A DNA stretch of 64,000 nt from Turnera subulata (lineage: Eukaryota; Streptophyta; Magnoliopsida; Malpighiales; Passifloraceae), in NCBI GenBank assembly GCA_028386065.3, contig JAKUCV010000874.1:1-64000 (forward strand), written 5' to 3'. Shown here piece by piece: positions 36,812-49,379 of this stretch (positions are counted from its first letter, which is position 1; every line of letters starts with the position of its first letter). The notes below the pieces were generated by a model. It searched no databases. It saw only the letters and a program-made list of their open reading frames with translations, and was not told where the DNA came from. A program made the position numbers and the translations under genes.

Positions 36812-37421
36812 AAGTCCCAGGGTCTTTCTCTGACGACGACCACAACAAGAACAACACATATCTTAAAAATTCACGGTGATTCCTAGAAAAAGAAAAATTC
36901 CACGTGTTATTGAACTACAGGTAGTGAGGATCTACGGCAGCCTCAAGCCAACCACTGACTTCAATTTCATTCCTACATTGTCTTGACTTAATTAATTCGT
37001 CCCAAAAACAGTATGTACCTTCTTTTTTTTTTTTCTGGTTACTCCAAACTTCTTCATAGATGGAGTACAATTAAAGAAGATGGTTAAGACAAAAGAGAAA
37101 TAAAGAGAGAAAAAACAGCATACAAGAAAGGAAAGAATTCAGTCATTCATTCAGTTTAACCATAACCATCCATTCAATCAATGACATAAATAAATACAGC
37201 CATAATTCTTTCTATCCATTACTTGCTCTTTGCCATAATTACTCAGGAAAGAGAGTGAGAGAGAGAGTGAGAGGAGGAGGCAAAGGGAGGCCTTGTTTAA
37301 TGGGTGGAGGAGGAAGGCTTTGATGTAGAAAATGATGGACTGAGTTTTATTGAGGGTGAGGATAGGAATAGGAGGACCCCACGTTTCACGTTCACCATCT
37401 CCTCCATCAATCTTTGTAGTT
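36808..37421 (+). repeat. Host direct repeat, copy 2 (right of viral insertion)
   Basis: About 614 bp near-identical to 32,797-33,412. It continues without a break into the upstream region of the F-box gene, so this side is probably in its original place. Confidence 0.93.
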
Positions 37422-37923
37422 TTTTTCTCTCCTTCATTAATTTGTCTTTATTAGCCTCCTTGCTTTTGTTTTTGTTTTTGGGGGAAGTTAGCGTAGTTTT
37501 TCTTACACAACACAGATCTTTGAGTTTGTTGGGTGCACCTAATTGTGCTGCTATCCCAACTACCCCAGATCTGTATTCTCCGCCTCCTGTACTGTTTTTG
37601 TTTTCTTTAAAGAATTTGATCTTTTTAATCTTTTCTTTTTAACTTTTGATTTTTATTTTTGCTCTTTGTCCACACCAGAAAACAAATTCTGATATTTGGG
37701 AGATACGGGTCCTCTGCACCTGGCCTTATCTTTTTGTATAAATCTCTCCATCCATCCCCACAGCTTCTTCTTCTTGTTCTTGGGATTGATTTCCAGGTGT
37801 CAGAGGCCCATATCAGATCTGAAATACCCCACCACCATATTTGGTCCTTCTCCAAACCTCAAACTCCAACTGGGTTCATCCAATCCAACCTCACCTCCCC
37901 TCCATCCAGTACAAGTACACCCC

Positions 37924-37976
<53 letters not shown>

Positions 37977-38513
37977 GTTTGTCTTGGTTGACAGCTGTTT
38001 ATGCTGTCTGTACAAATCAGCCTATTCTTGGTGATCCTACAGTCTCAGTTTGGTTCTTAAAATTGGTTAAGGTGACATCTCATCAATCAAAGTGAAGAAA
38101 CAAAAAAAGAGAGCTTCTACTTTGGTTTTTGGTCTGATTTAAAACAAAAACTCCTTTGAAGAGGAGGCCCACTGAGGGTTTGGTGGGCTTTCTCTTAACC
38201 AATAAAAACCCATTTTGTGAAAGCGGAATTCTTTTCCTTTCCTTTCGTTTATTATTTTTTTTTTTTAAAGGGAGGACCTTGAAAATCCCACTGTGTTCTT
38301 GTCATCGGTGTACTATATTTTTTTCCCACAAGGTGGCTTTGGAGGGGCAGAGAAACAACAATTGGGTTTCTTCTGTGCTTTTAAAAACATTGCTTTCCCT
38401 TAGCTTGGTTGCTTTTCCACTAGCCCTCCTTTGCGTTTAATCTTCCACTTTATCCACTATTTATGCCAAACTTGAATTTGACCCGCAATAGGCTTCCATC
38501 CCTTTTCTTCTAA
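37422..38513 (+). promoter_or_regulatory. Upstream and 5' leader region of the F-box gene
   Basis: Pyrimidine-rich DNA leading to the F-box start codon. The open frames here are low-complexity (poly-Pro / poly-Gly from the C-run). A long 5' UTR, perhaps with an intron, is plausible but cannot be fixed without transcripts. Confidence 0.4.
37925..37970 (+). repeat. Poly(C) run of 46 bases
   Basis: 46 consecutive C bases in the F-box upstream region, preceded by a cccca-type start. It is much longer than any other homopolymer in the window. The true length may differ from the assembled one. Confidence 0.85.
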
Positions 38514-41500
38514 ATGCTACTTTACTTCTTCATCACTTGTTTCTCCTTCATTTTCCTCAAGTCCCTGCGCCTTAAGCCCCTACCTCCATGGGCAACTGAC
38601 ATGAGATTGCTGTCACTCTGGTCCCTCAAAGACTTGCTCCTCTTCTCTTACTTTGGCCTGCTAAAGAACATTCTTTTCAAACTCTTAATCAACATCAGTA
38701 GGCTGGCCTCACAAATGTCCTTCAAGAGAATGGCCCTTACTCCTACCACCAAAGTGGAGCAAACAGAGAGTGATCACGAGACTGCGGGGATGTCAATCCT
38801 GGACTTGCCAGACTTGGCCTTGGATTGCATTCTTGAGAAGCTCCCACCGTCAGGGCTTCGTAGCATGGCGGGTGTGTGCACTTCCTTGAGGGAAAGGTGT
38901 GTTAGTGATCGCCTGTGGGAGAAACACATCAAGCAGAAATGGGGTAGGATCATTGGTTCTGCCGCCTACAGAGAGTGGCAGTGGCAAGTAGCTTCAAGAA
39001 GAGATTTGTCAAGTTGTAAACAAGGCAAGCAAAAGGGGTGGATGAGACTTGTGTCTGTGATCTGGCCTTCCAGGTGGATCACCTCAAAGGTGGATACTGA
39101 CAATATTACCAGGCAGCGGAGTCCTTTGCCTGATAATTCTATCATGTCATGGTACCTTGCCCTCGAGACTGGCAACTTCTGGTTCCCTGCTCAGGTCTAC
39201 AACCGCGAGGTATTGATCTTTACTTGTGTTTCTGGTCATCAATTAGCTGAACTTGTGTTTTAGATTGATCACCTCTTGTGGCTCTAAATTAAATACACTG
39301 TAGATGACTAATGCGCTGCGCCTCTTTCTTATCTTCTCTACTTCTATTTTGCAGAATGGACACGTTGGGTTCATGCTATCATGCTATGATGCTGATGTTT
39401 GTTATGATCCCCGCACTGATACATTTCAAGCAAGGTAATGGAGAATATTTTCTTCTTGGATCGTGATCTTCAATAGCTTTTGCTCTTATGGTCATCATCA
39501 GTGATACAGACTATTTCCAGATTCTTGGATTAGCTTTTGCTTTAAAAAGGTTTTTTGATGCACCAATAATGGAAGATGAAAGGAACCACAATACAGTAAA
39601 GTTGATCTAGTGGACTGAATTTTATATGGTTTGCACATTTCAGGTACCCACCACATGGAAGGAGAGCAATTGCTTTGGAGAGTGGTGTGGCATGGGAAAG
39701 GCTTAGAGCACCAGCTATTGATACTTCTCCTCATGATCTGCATATCTCTGATTGCCTGAATGATTTACATCCCGGTGATCACATTGAGATTCAGTGGAGA
39801 AGAAATAAAGAATTTCCCTATGGTTTGTTCTTCATACCATCCCTTGTTTTCCAATCTATATTTTTTAAAGAGATTTAACTAACACAGCTGATTACTAGAT
39901 TTCTAACTACAAGAATTTCAACCTTAATCATGGCAGCATTGACTGAAAAAAAGCTGGAGACAGCCAATTTTATATTGACAAGCACTAAATTCTATACTAA
40001 ATTTATTACACAAAATACTCTTCTTGGCAGTAAGAGCCGGAGACAGCAGAGACGAAGTCTGTATTTAGTAACATATTTCTTTTTAAATCTGCCAATAAAC
40101 AGCCTGCGTATATGTATAACCGACCTTTTCTTTTGGCATAGAGAACCGAGTTTATGTTTTAATATAGTAACCCAATTTTATATAATTCAGTGCTTGATTA
40201 ACTATTCCAATGCATGCTTGCAGGGTGGTGGTACGGTGTTGTTGGTCATTTGGAATCATGTGATGGAAGCGAAAATTATTGCCGGTGTCATAATAGTGGT
40301 CAGTATATCTCATCCTTTCCCTCCTCCGAAATCACCTTTATCCTTCATGTGATGGCCTGTAACGTAAGAGGAAATAAGATTTATATGGAATATTGAGGCC
40401 TCTATTATTGTCTCTAAAACCAATACTGTTTTACTCCAATGTCAAATTCTGGTATGGTCGGATGGTATTTAGTAATAACATGATGAAAAAAGAAGCCAAA
40501 GCTTTTGGAGGAAAGTAAAAGATATCCGCAGATGAGCTAACTTGTCGTATTATATATTTGTGAAAGAATAAATCGTCCCCAGGTGGATCTATATCACTTT
40601 TTTAGTGGGATTTAATATTTTCTTAAAAAGGGATTAACACCTCCGATAAATCCTCTTTTTTACTGTGATAAACTATTCTATATTCATGTTGGGGACAGAT
40701 GCTCATTTGTCCTTTTACAATATGGATGAGATAAATGTAAAGGTTTTGCTTTTGGGGAAAAAGAGATAAATGTAAAGTTAACTTTCACTAGTTGGACTTG
40801 AACCCAATTTAGGTAGGTCTTTTTTCAAGCATCTCATTTTTCAACTTCCTGTACCATCATTTATGCTATTTGATTGGTCCTCGATTACAAATCACTGTCA
40901 ACATGTCACAACATCCACCAACATTGTGATAGCACTTGTCTGAGTGGAGTATTTATGGCCAACCACATTGAACGAACTTAATGTCTCTTATAGGCTTCCA
41001 CTTTTCTGTTAAACTTGGAATCTTTCCCTAGGTGGGGCTGCATTTGTCTTCTCTGCAAATCTAATGGTCCTCAGTTGTTCTTCAAGAAAACTGTACCACT
41101 AGATGACACCTTAGTGAAGTTACATCACCGAAAAGAACCCCTTTTTTGCCCGATACCTGCAACTTGATAAAAAGAGAATATTTTCCCTTCTGTTTGCGTC
41201 GCAACATGTATGAACTTGTTAAAAATGTGGAGTTTGCACCGAGTATAGGAATCCTATTCGTCCCTTTCAGCTCTAGGAACTTCTATCCAAATATGGCATC
41301 ATTTCTGCTCATTTTAAGTTTAACCCTGATGAAAAAATGGCTCCTACTTGTGATTTTTTTTGCGGTTTCTCTTGTCTTGTAGAGCTACTTCATTTGAGAT
41401 TTTGGTCATAAACATACTAGTGGAAGAATAAAATTTTGTTACCTAACCTCGTGCTTCGTGGTTGTATCTTGGGCTATCCTTTTTGTGTACCTGACCTTGG

Positions 41501-41702
41501 CATTGTTATAACAGACACTGTGGTGTTGGAGTTCCATCAGTACACCCCCGGCTCGCGGTGGAGGCGAACAACAGTTGACAGGAAAGATCACAGGGAGGAG
41601 GGGAATGAGGCAGATGGATTTTATGGAGGGATCAGAAAGCTATATAATAATGAAGAGATTTCTAGATGGAAGCGTCTTTGGCCAACTGACGTACTGGAAT
41701 AG
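38514..41702 (+). CDS. F-box protein, At2g26850-like (5 exons)
   Basis: Exons 38514-39209, 39355-39434, 39644-39822, 40224-40298 and 41515-41702, all with GT-AG introns, give 405 residues. A hydrophobic N-terminus (residues 1-20, then about 31-64) precedes the F-box at about 94-140 ('[16 protein letters not shown]' through '[11 protein letters not shown]'). The rest matches the plant-specific family of Arabidopsis At2g26850/At2g41170, with a Trp-rich block (GWWYG) and the C-terminal 'GFYGGIRK...WKRLWP' block. F-box proteins link substrates to SCF ubiquitin ligases; the substrate of this family is not known to me. The hydrophobic start suggests membrane association. The ATG at 38514 is chosen because the homologues begin with the same MLLYF-type sequence. 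The last intron is 1.2 kb. Confidence 0.9.
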
Positions 41703-42590
41703 GCTTTTGCGATGCAGGTTGAAATTGAGTCCCCCTGATTTAATCATCATCAGAGCCTATATTTCTGTCAAGTAATTGGATTCTCCAATTCTGCTTGAGC
41801 TTTAAATTTTAAAAGAAGCGGCAGCTTTAATTAGTTGGATATGGGCTTATGATTTGGTTGCATAGATGCAGAGGACATTAGCTACCACTTTTTTTCCTAT
41901 GTTTCTCTCATATTTTTTCGAGGCGGATTGCACAGCGCCACGACCATGTATTGTAATCCAGATGTAAAAATGGCTCCCCTTGTTTCAAGATCTGATGTAG
42001 TTCAATTTTTACTCCATTGAGATGAAAATTTCAGCTTATATAGTGTCTTTGAATGGAACTGATGATGTTAGAATTTTAGATCTACATCTACTTGGGGTTT
42101 CAATTTTTGTGACATGTGAAGTGCAGACTGGAAAAGATGGATCATCAGACTAAGCCTGGACAAAGACAAGACACTAGAGCCCATTTCTAGGTAATTATTG
42201 TGAATTGCACTTGAGATGATGATGTAGGTAAAACTTGAATATGAGACCTCATCTCTTGGGGTCTTTCACTTGAACAACTGAATGGTCACTGGTATTCTAG
42301 CAATTACAATTACCTATTCCACTAAAAAAACTGAGTAGGATTGCACCCAAGAGAAAAGCAAATTATCGTAGAAATTCCACAAAAAAGAGCCAATTTACCA
42401 TAAGTAAATCTAGTATCATCACGACGGGGGGAAGAAAGAAGAAAGAAATCCAAAAGACTTGTCATAATAACATACATGCCGCTGTTCAACCAAAAAGTAA
42501 AAAAAATGCCAAGGAGAATACAGGAATAGTTTTGGAAATATATCACCACAAGCTTACAGGAATGGTTTTGGAAATACATCCACAAGCTAC
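41703..42590. other. Convergent intergenic region
   Basis: 3' flanks of the F-box gene (+) and the DUF1645 gene (-) meet here. No other gene is seen. Confidence 0.6.
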
Positions 42591-43844
42591 TCACTTCACA
42601 TGTTTTGCTGCAAAACCCCCCATGCATAAATACAGCTTAGGCTTGCATTGTGCCAGAGTCATCTGTGTCACCTGACGCACCCCTTTCTCTGCTTCATTGC
42701 ATTGAAGCAATCCCATGGACTTGACGCTTGATTTCCTCATCATCTTGGGCTTCTTTGGAATCTCCAAACCCTGTTGCTCCTTCTGCTCATGCTCATTGCT
42801 TATTGTTTTCCTCGAGGATGAGCTCTTGAACAGAAAATTCCTCTTACTCTTGCTCTTTTTTTCCATCCCACCACCACAAGCCTCTCCACTCGCTCTAGCA
42901 ATAGCATCTTCTCCTCCTCCTGCCTCCACCTTGGCGCTCTTGGACCCCTTTTTGGGCCATTCTGGATCCATTTTCACCATTCTAGCCCGCCTGGCAAACA
43001 GCACTCCCTTGGGCTCGATCAGCTTTATTGGGCTTTTCCCAACCTCTCTCATTGATTGGAAACCGCCCGCTCCTTTTTTCAGGTTGGGGTATGATACAGT
43101 GGGCTCTTTTGGACTCTTGGGATTTGGCGAGAAAGGATCCAAATGGTTGCAGGTCGGTGGATCATTATTGGGCTGCAAGCTTGTGGAGGCCTGCAAAGGC
43201 ACCATGGATCGAGCCCGTCTATGATTCTTCTTCCCTTGCCAATTACCACCGCTGGTTTCATCTCCCTTGACATTCTTCCATGCTGCCATGAACGGGTCAA
43301 AGTCATCATTCCATAAGCTCCGCCGTGGAAATGGATTCTTGATAGCCCGAGTCGAGCCGGAGCCGGAGCAGGAAGATTGTACAACGTTGTTGTTGCATTC
43401 GAGCCGGGGCGGGGGCTTTAGTGGCATGACCTTTCCTTCACAGAATAACTCATCCGCAAATGCCATGGCAGGAAGTGACCCTTTACGATCATCATATTGA
43501 GGTTTTTCTTCTTGCTTTTCCTGCTTTTCTTGTTCCATCTCCTGCTCTGGTTTGGCGTTGATTTCCAAGTCACGATAATCATCTACGTTGAAACGACGAC
43601 TCGTTTCGAATTCGAAGTCGAACAAATCATCAGAGTATTCCGCACCATCTTCATCTTCATCTTCGTGGGTTCTTCTAGGCGAGGTTGTTTCAAGATCATC
43701 ATGTTCATGTGTGGTTTTCAGTATAATTTCCCAAGAGGGACTAGTTGGGACGCTATAGAAACCCATACCACTGTCCAGGTTGGTTCTACTTGGACTTGTG
43801 GGTGCACTCTGATACAAAGAATCAGATGAAATGTCAAGTGACAT
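42591..43844 (-). CDS. DUF1645 family protein, single exon
   Basis: 417 residues, uninterrupted, starting MSLDISSDSL. The family's features are in order: the SAPTSPS motif (13-19) repeated as SVPTSPSW (31-38), an acidic stretch (60-80) with 'FDFEFET', the block 'FADELFCEGKVMPLKPPPR' (129-147), and a long basic, Ser/Lys-rich C-terminus with 'KRNFLFKSSSS'. Relatives in Arabidopsis include stress- and wound-induced genes such as AR781; the biochemical role is unknown. The basic tail suggests nuclear location (inference). A TATA-like atatatatgcatg lies about 110 bases upstream at 43,955-43,967. Confidence 0.88.
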   Translation of the reverse strand: MSLDISSDSLYQSAPTSPSRTNLDSGMGFYSVPTSPSWEIILKTTHEHDDLETTSPRRTHEDEDEDGAEYSDDLFDFEFETSRRFNVDDYRDLEINAKPEQEMEQEKQEKQEEKPQYDDRKGSLPAMAFADELFCEGKVMPLKPPPRLECNNNVVQSSCSGSGSTRAIKNPFPRRSLWNDDFDPFMAAWKNVKGDETSGGNWQGKKNHRRARSMVPLQASTSLQPNNDPPTCNHLDPFSPNPKSPKEPTVSYPNLKKGAGGFQSMREVGKSPIKLIEPKGVLFARRARMVKMDPEWPKKGSKSAKVEAGGGEDAIARASGEACGGGMEKKSKSKRNFLFKSSSSRKTISNEHEQKEQQGLEIPKKPKMMRKSSVKSMGLLQCNEAEKGVRQVTQMTLAQCKPKLYLCMGGFAAKHVK

Positions 43845-43969
43845 AGCTAGTTTTCTGCCGAATGTATAAATTGATCCTAACAGAAAAGGTAGCTTGAAAA
43901 TGGAATGGAGTGTAAAGGGTTTCGCTGCTGATCACACAAGGAGTCCTGTTGCATGCATATATATGCATG

Positions 43970-45500
43970 AGGAATGCTGGGTCGTCTTTTTGCTTCCAAA
44001 TTATCTGTCAAATATTTGAACATTCAAGGGAACTTTGCCCGTGATGGTCTGTTGCTAAAAAAAATGCTTAATTGCAGAGTCAACTCATCGAACCACATCC
44101 ATGACTCGATTACGGTCATCTTTAATTCAAATTCTATTTTATGAAATGTAATTAATTATTCCTAATCTTGATGCTTTTCTATTGAATTAGATTGACAATT
44201 TGACACGGTCCTTGTCCTAGCTTGTACTACTTCAGTTGTCTGCTTTTGGTGTAGTCAATAATCAGATACCCTGGCTTGTAGCATACCCGCAGCGTTAAAA
44301 CTCAAAAAAAATCCCAAGAAAATTAGGGTGACGACAGACGACGCTCCCTTTTACTTTCCTTTTGTTATCATGCAAAAGGATCAGAATGCGAATCAAATTT
44401 CAAACCAGTGAACTAATTTAGTCACGCGAAAAAAAATATGGTCAGGAGAACTGGAGAAGAATACACCCGTGACTGATTCCAGGGAAGCAAGAAAGGAGGA
44501 ATGCAGGGTCATTTCCACTTCCTCTGCTATGACCATATATAATAGATTGCAGCATAATATTTAATTAGTTCAAAAAACCGTGACTTGACAATGATTTGCA
44601 AAATCATGTAAATTTTTTGTGTTCAATTAGATTGTCCTACGGTGGGTCTAGGATGAAAAAACGAGTGACAAGATGGAAAAGATATCAACTTAAACATTTA
44701 CCATGTTCGGAGATTAAAAAAAAACATTACATACTGTAAGGTTGAATACCAGGATGCCAATCATAGCAGTCTTGGTGTGTATATATTGTCATTAGTAGAT
44801 AAGTACAGTTACAAGAGTAGTCTATCAGATTCTAGGTTTACAGATATGAATAATATCAAAGAGCTAACCCTTATATTATAAAGAGCTAATCCTTAACTCT
44901 ATTACATACAAAACAATACAAGGGCCAGGATAGGATTGTTTTAATTTATTTTTTTTGAACTTCGAGGATTGTTTTTGTTTTTGTTTCCCATCAGGGTATG
45001 CGGAGTTTGTACCCAACTAATCGAGATCCAAATGGAGTCGCACATCTCAATATGGTGTAACTACATTGAGATCTTAAAAAAATTTAATATAAAGACATCC
45101 AAATTTTTATGAGTTAATATAAAAGTCTTTAATATTGACACACTCTTTAAAACAATTATCGCCGTGAGCCAAGCAGCATTTCTGATCGGATATAAAAGTT
45201 TTCAATTTTTTTCTTATTTTACTGACCACAATTTCCTTTTGTCTGTTTTATTCCACCCCCTGGTCTACCGTCATCGCCAAGTATTTCAACACAAAATAGT
45301 AATTTTGTTAATCCGCTAAGATAGTAAAAAGATTGTGTATTTGTTGTGTTATTCATAATAAAATATATAATTGTGAATTGTTATATTGATTGAGTGATAA
45401 TGTGTCACTCTAACGGTTTATTTTGCAAAGTTTCAAAATTTATTTTAGACTTTGTAGATTTTTTATGAATGATGCATGTGAGCTTTATTAATTAGCATAA
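43970..45500. other. Intergenic, no gene seen
   Basis: AT-rich DNA with no recognisable coding or structural RNA content. Confidence 0.6.
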
Positions 45501-45689
45501 AACCTTAGAGTATCATGGATAATGATTTCCGGTACAGAGAGTAAAACATCCTCAATAAAAGAACATAGGAGAATCGCTATTTCGCTACCTCTAGCTAATT
45601 TGATTTAGGCTTGTAGATTATTTGCTTTTCAAATTTCAAATTCTAGTGAGAGAGACTCTCACTTCTCTCTAGCTTCTCCTTTCTAAAGT

Positions 45690-46398
45690 TCAAAATGGGA
45701 GTTGCCATGGATGGTTTTTTCACTATCTTAGACAAACCCCCATATCTTGAGTTTATCTCCTTATTCCTCTTATTTATTTATAGATCTAGTACCCTTATAT
45801 AGGAATAAAGTTAGCTCTCCTTGTGAGATTATTTTGTTCTTCTCATGGGCAAAGCCAAGCTTTCCGGTATGCAAGTCATGGACGAGAGATTCACGTTCAA
45901 GAATTTCTCGCTTCGACGATTTACATTGGGTGGAAGGCAAGGCAAAACATTATGGTGAAGATTTTAGTAAGTGGGTGGAAGCTCTCGGGTTTCTTTCAAC
46001 CCGTTGTTTATGTCTCCTTTTGGTAGACTTTCTCTGTAAGGGCTATTAGTCTTGATTTAAGAGTGTCGTTGGGTTCAGCCTATGGGAGCAACCTTTCAGT
46101 CCGAAAGTTGTTTAGATGGTACATCCTGTTATCAACAAGACCCTTCTTCGTGAAGAACACTATCTTATTCCCCCGACAACCAGTGGCTTTTTTGGCTACG
46201 CTCATGTCTTCTACTTACCTGCAGATATGCTCCGCAGAAGGTTGGCATCGGCTTAAGTTTGTTAGACTTTTTAGTTTATTCTATATGTTGTTGTGTTCTT
46301 CTTACGCGTGTAATTGGACTCTTGTATTAGTCTTTCCGCTATGGAATGAATTTATATTGAAATAATGAAAATTTCTATGTTCTCGAAAAAAAAAAAAC
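45690..46398 (+). mobile_element. Possible retroelement 3' part with poly(A) tail
   Basis: The block ends with a sequence typical of plant LINE 3' ends (gaatttatattg...) followed by an A-run at 46,387-46,398. The preceding ~700 bp have longer but broken open frames with no clear domain. The left limit is a guess and no target duplication was found. Confidence 0.35.
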
Positions 46399-46951
46399 AA
46401 AACAAAATATAATATTTTTACTAGTATTTGCATGCTTGGCAATCACTCAGACATATTCAAATAGAAAAATATGCAAATGATTCCCTCCCGATAGGATAAT
46501 ATAAGATGTGCTAAATTATCTTGTTCTTGTACATGAATTATTTTTTATGGTATATAATACTAATGTATAATTATTTTACCTAATGCATCTGAATCTACAG
46601 GAACACAATATCCGAAAAGGTTCATAAAAGTTGGCTTGGAAAATCTTGAAACCGACCTTGAGAAGAGATCAACAATTTTAGAAAATCACCCGGATCATCG
46701 AGGATTGTTTTATTATTTTTTTAAAACATCGAGGATTGTTTTTTTTTTATTTTTTTAAGGATTGTTTTGATTTGAAGCCTGAAAGTGGGTTTTAGGACCA
46801 GCAAAAAAAGGATGGGTCCTGTCCGAGCGACATGTCGGAAACTACGAGGAATGACTTTCTGTTCTGTCCCCTCCAATCACCCCCACAATAAAGAAGAGGT
46901 CCACGAAATTTGAAACGAAGAGAATTCCAAATTGCCACCTAATTCAATTTC

Positions 46952-49354
46952 ATGGAAACCCTTGCCCATCAAATCAGACCCCAAACGCAACCAAAACCCC
47001 AATGCATGAACCCTCTCATCTCAAAACTCAGACCCACTAACCTCTCCTCCTCTCTACACCGCCTAAAACCCTTATGCACACTAACAAATTCACCAGCACT
47101 CACTTCCCCTAAGACAACCAAAAAGCCCAGTCGTTCATCAACTACTAACGGTGGCACTGTAAAGACTAAGCCTTTTATAACCAAAGGAGCAGAGGCCGCC
47201 CAGCTAAAACTGGACTGGTTAGAGTCCCTCACTTGCCCTTTACCTGATAATGGCAGTACCGAGAAGGGCTTGAATGCTGGCGGTTTTGTTGGGGAAGGAG
47301 ACCTGGTCCGCTGCAATGCGGGTTCCAGTTGGGTCGTCGGTGTTGACCCGGATACCTCTGGTGCTCTGGCTCTCTTGAACCTCGACGGTGGTGGTTGCTC
47401 TGCTAGGGTAATTGCGTTTGTTTCGATTACCAAGTTTGATTTGTTGGGTTAGAAAAAGAAAGATTGTTAGCTTTGGAATTTGGGGGGTTTTCTTTTTTGG
47501 CCGTTTTTATTCATGTGAACAGAGGAAAGAGCGAATTCTTGTTTGGTTTTACCGTTAGCAGGTGTTTGATGCTCCCCACTTGAAGATAATGGTTGGGAAT
47601 AGAACTCGGAAGCGTTTAGATGTGAAGTCCATGGTTCAGTTGCTGCGCAGCTTTGATATTCCCATCGGTACTTTTGATAATTATGTTTATTTGAAATGGT
47701 TGCTCAATATTTGATGGATTAGCTGGACTAGCATGAGGTTCAGCTAAATGCTTTGCAGCTGACCTGTTCTAGTGGCCCCTGCAGGCCTTGTTGAGGCTCT
47801 ACCCTTGTGCTTTTAGACTTGCTAGGCGTCAATAGTTTGTGAAAAAAATTCTCAGAGAACTGAATTTGACAGGTCGGGGATGTAGTTAATGGAGGGGATT
47901 GTAAAAGGAAGGGAGGAGAAATAAATGTAGATATGCTTCAGGTAGAGGTTTTTTTAGATTAGTTACAGGATGTTGGTTCAATTATGAGCCAGCTGAAGAT
48001 GCTGCTCTAAATTCATTATTTTTATCCATGAAAAACTTAATGTCTGTGTGAAGCTACAATGACTGTGTTCCTTGTAACGAACTTACTATTTTCAGAAGTC
48101 TTCTATAAGTGTTTGGGTTCATTTGTGTGCTTCTTGTTCAAAATTTGAAATAAAATCAACTGGCAGGCATGTTATTTTGTCAACAGTTGGGTTTTTTATA
48201 CACTTTGTTTTGTGATTAACGGATAGTAGATGTGATATGTGCGCATTCTCATTTCCTTCTTTAGCTGCATTTAATGATAGAAAAGTTTTGTAAGAATCCA
48301 CTTTGCTTCTTTCAGGAACTACCGCATACATAGAACAATCAATCCCATTTCCAAAAGACGGAAAACAGGTTAGTGAGACTCCTTGTGCTGAAAAGGATAG
48401 AATGCGCAAGGAAGATCCAAGACTGAGTAATTTTTTTCTTGGATGAAGGGATGGTGGTCAGGAGGGTTCAATTATGGATTATGGATTGGTGTTTTAGTAG
48501 CCTCTGGATTCTCTGTTATCCCAGTACCATCTTCCACATGGAAAAATGAATTTGAATACTCTGGAGCCAAGAATATGAAGGTAGCTTGTTCTTAATTTAT
48601 GCTATGGTAATAGCCTCTATGCACTTATCTAAGATCGTCTGGGAAAGGTTCAGGAGAAGGAAAATGATAAAAAAATTGTTTGTATTACGAGATGTTCTTG
48701 CAGTATATGATATATAATGACTGGGCAACTTGAGTATTCTCCTTGTAACTGGATTCAGAATGTACAATGTAATCACATAAAATTGTGATCAAAAGCGACA
48801 ATGAAAGCTGATGCTTCTCTTGTCAAGTAATGAAAGTCTGTGCCCTTTCATGATAAAATGCTTTGTGTTAAGTGTGATTACCAAGTTCCTTTCAGCTGAT
48901 AATTGTGCCTCCTATTGACAGGATGATAGCCGAAGGATTGCATCAGAAATATTTCCAGCATTGAGTTCTTTATTGAATCGGAAAAAAGACCATGGTAATT
49001 TGTATCACTTTGCTTTTATATGATTATCTGTTATCATTGCATAAAAACTCCCCAAACTACTGTAAATGACGGTTATTTTCCAATAATACAATTGCTTTCT
49101 CTTATGTGATGTAGGATTATTTTTTCATCAGTTCCAAATGTAGTGTAAATTGAATATTACTGGTGCATCCTCAGTGGGTAAAGCTGAGTTTGATATTGTG
49201 CCCAAGGGCCAGCTCACCTTTTGCTTTCATTTGTTTCACTCATCACCTGATATTTACAGGAAGAGCTGAGGCCTTGCTTATTGCTGCATATGGGAAAGAC
49301 CACAAGGCTAAGTCTGCCTCATCCTCTGTTTTGGAAGAATTGCCTTTAAACTAA
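46952..49354 (+). CDS. MOC1: Chloroplast Holliday junction resolvase MOC1 (6 exons)
   Basis: Exons 46952-47407, 47562-47667, 48316-48368, 48449-48580, 48922-48994 and 49260-49354 give 304 residues. A Ser/Thr/Lys-rich, acid-poor N-terminus (about 1-80) fits a plastid transit peptide. The RuvC-like nuclease core runs from about 125: first catalytic Asp in [10 protein letters not shown] (D132), Glu in AYIEQS (E194), 'DDSRRIA' (250-256), and the last acidic helix '[11 protein letters not shown]'. MOC1 cuts four-way DNA junctions so that chloroplast nucleoids can segregate. All introns are GT-AG and the phases join correctly. An unusually short intron 3 (80 bp) is present. Confidence 0.92.
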
Positions 49355-49379
49355 CAGATCGGGAGGCAGCTGCATTCGC

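Noticed and set aside
32797..37421. The two ~615-bp repeats as LTRs of a retrotransposon
   Set aside because: They lack TG...CA ends and a flanking short duplication, the DNA between is pararetroviral and partly inverted, and the right copy runs into single-copy gene upstream sequence.
37304..38095. Frames with a poly-Pro or poly-Gly run
   Set aside because: Produced by the poly(C) run and surrounding leader DNA; no homology or start context.
42715..43829. Plus-strand frames of 80-169 codons
   Set aside because: Shadows of the DUF1645 gene on the opposite strand.
46969..47433. 154-codon minus-strand frame
   Set aside because: Antisense shadow of MOC1 exon 1.
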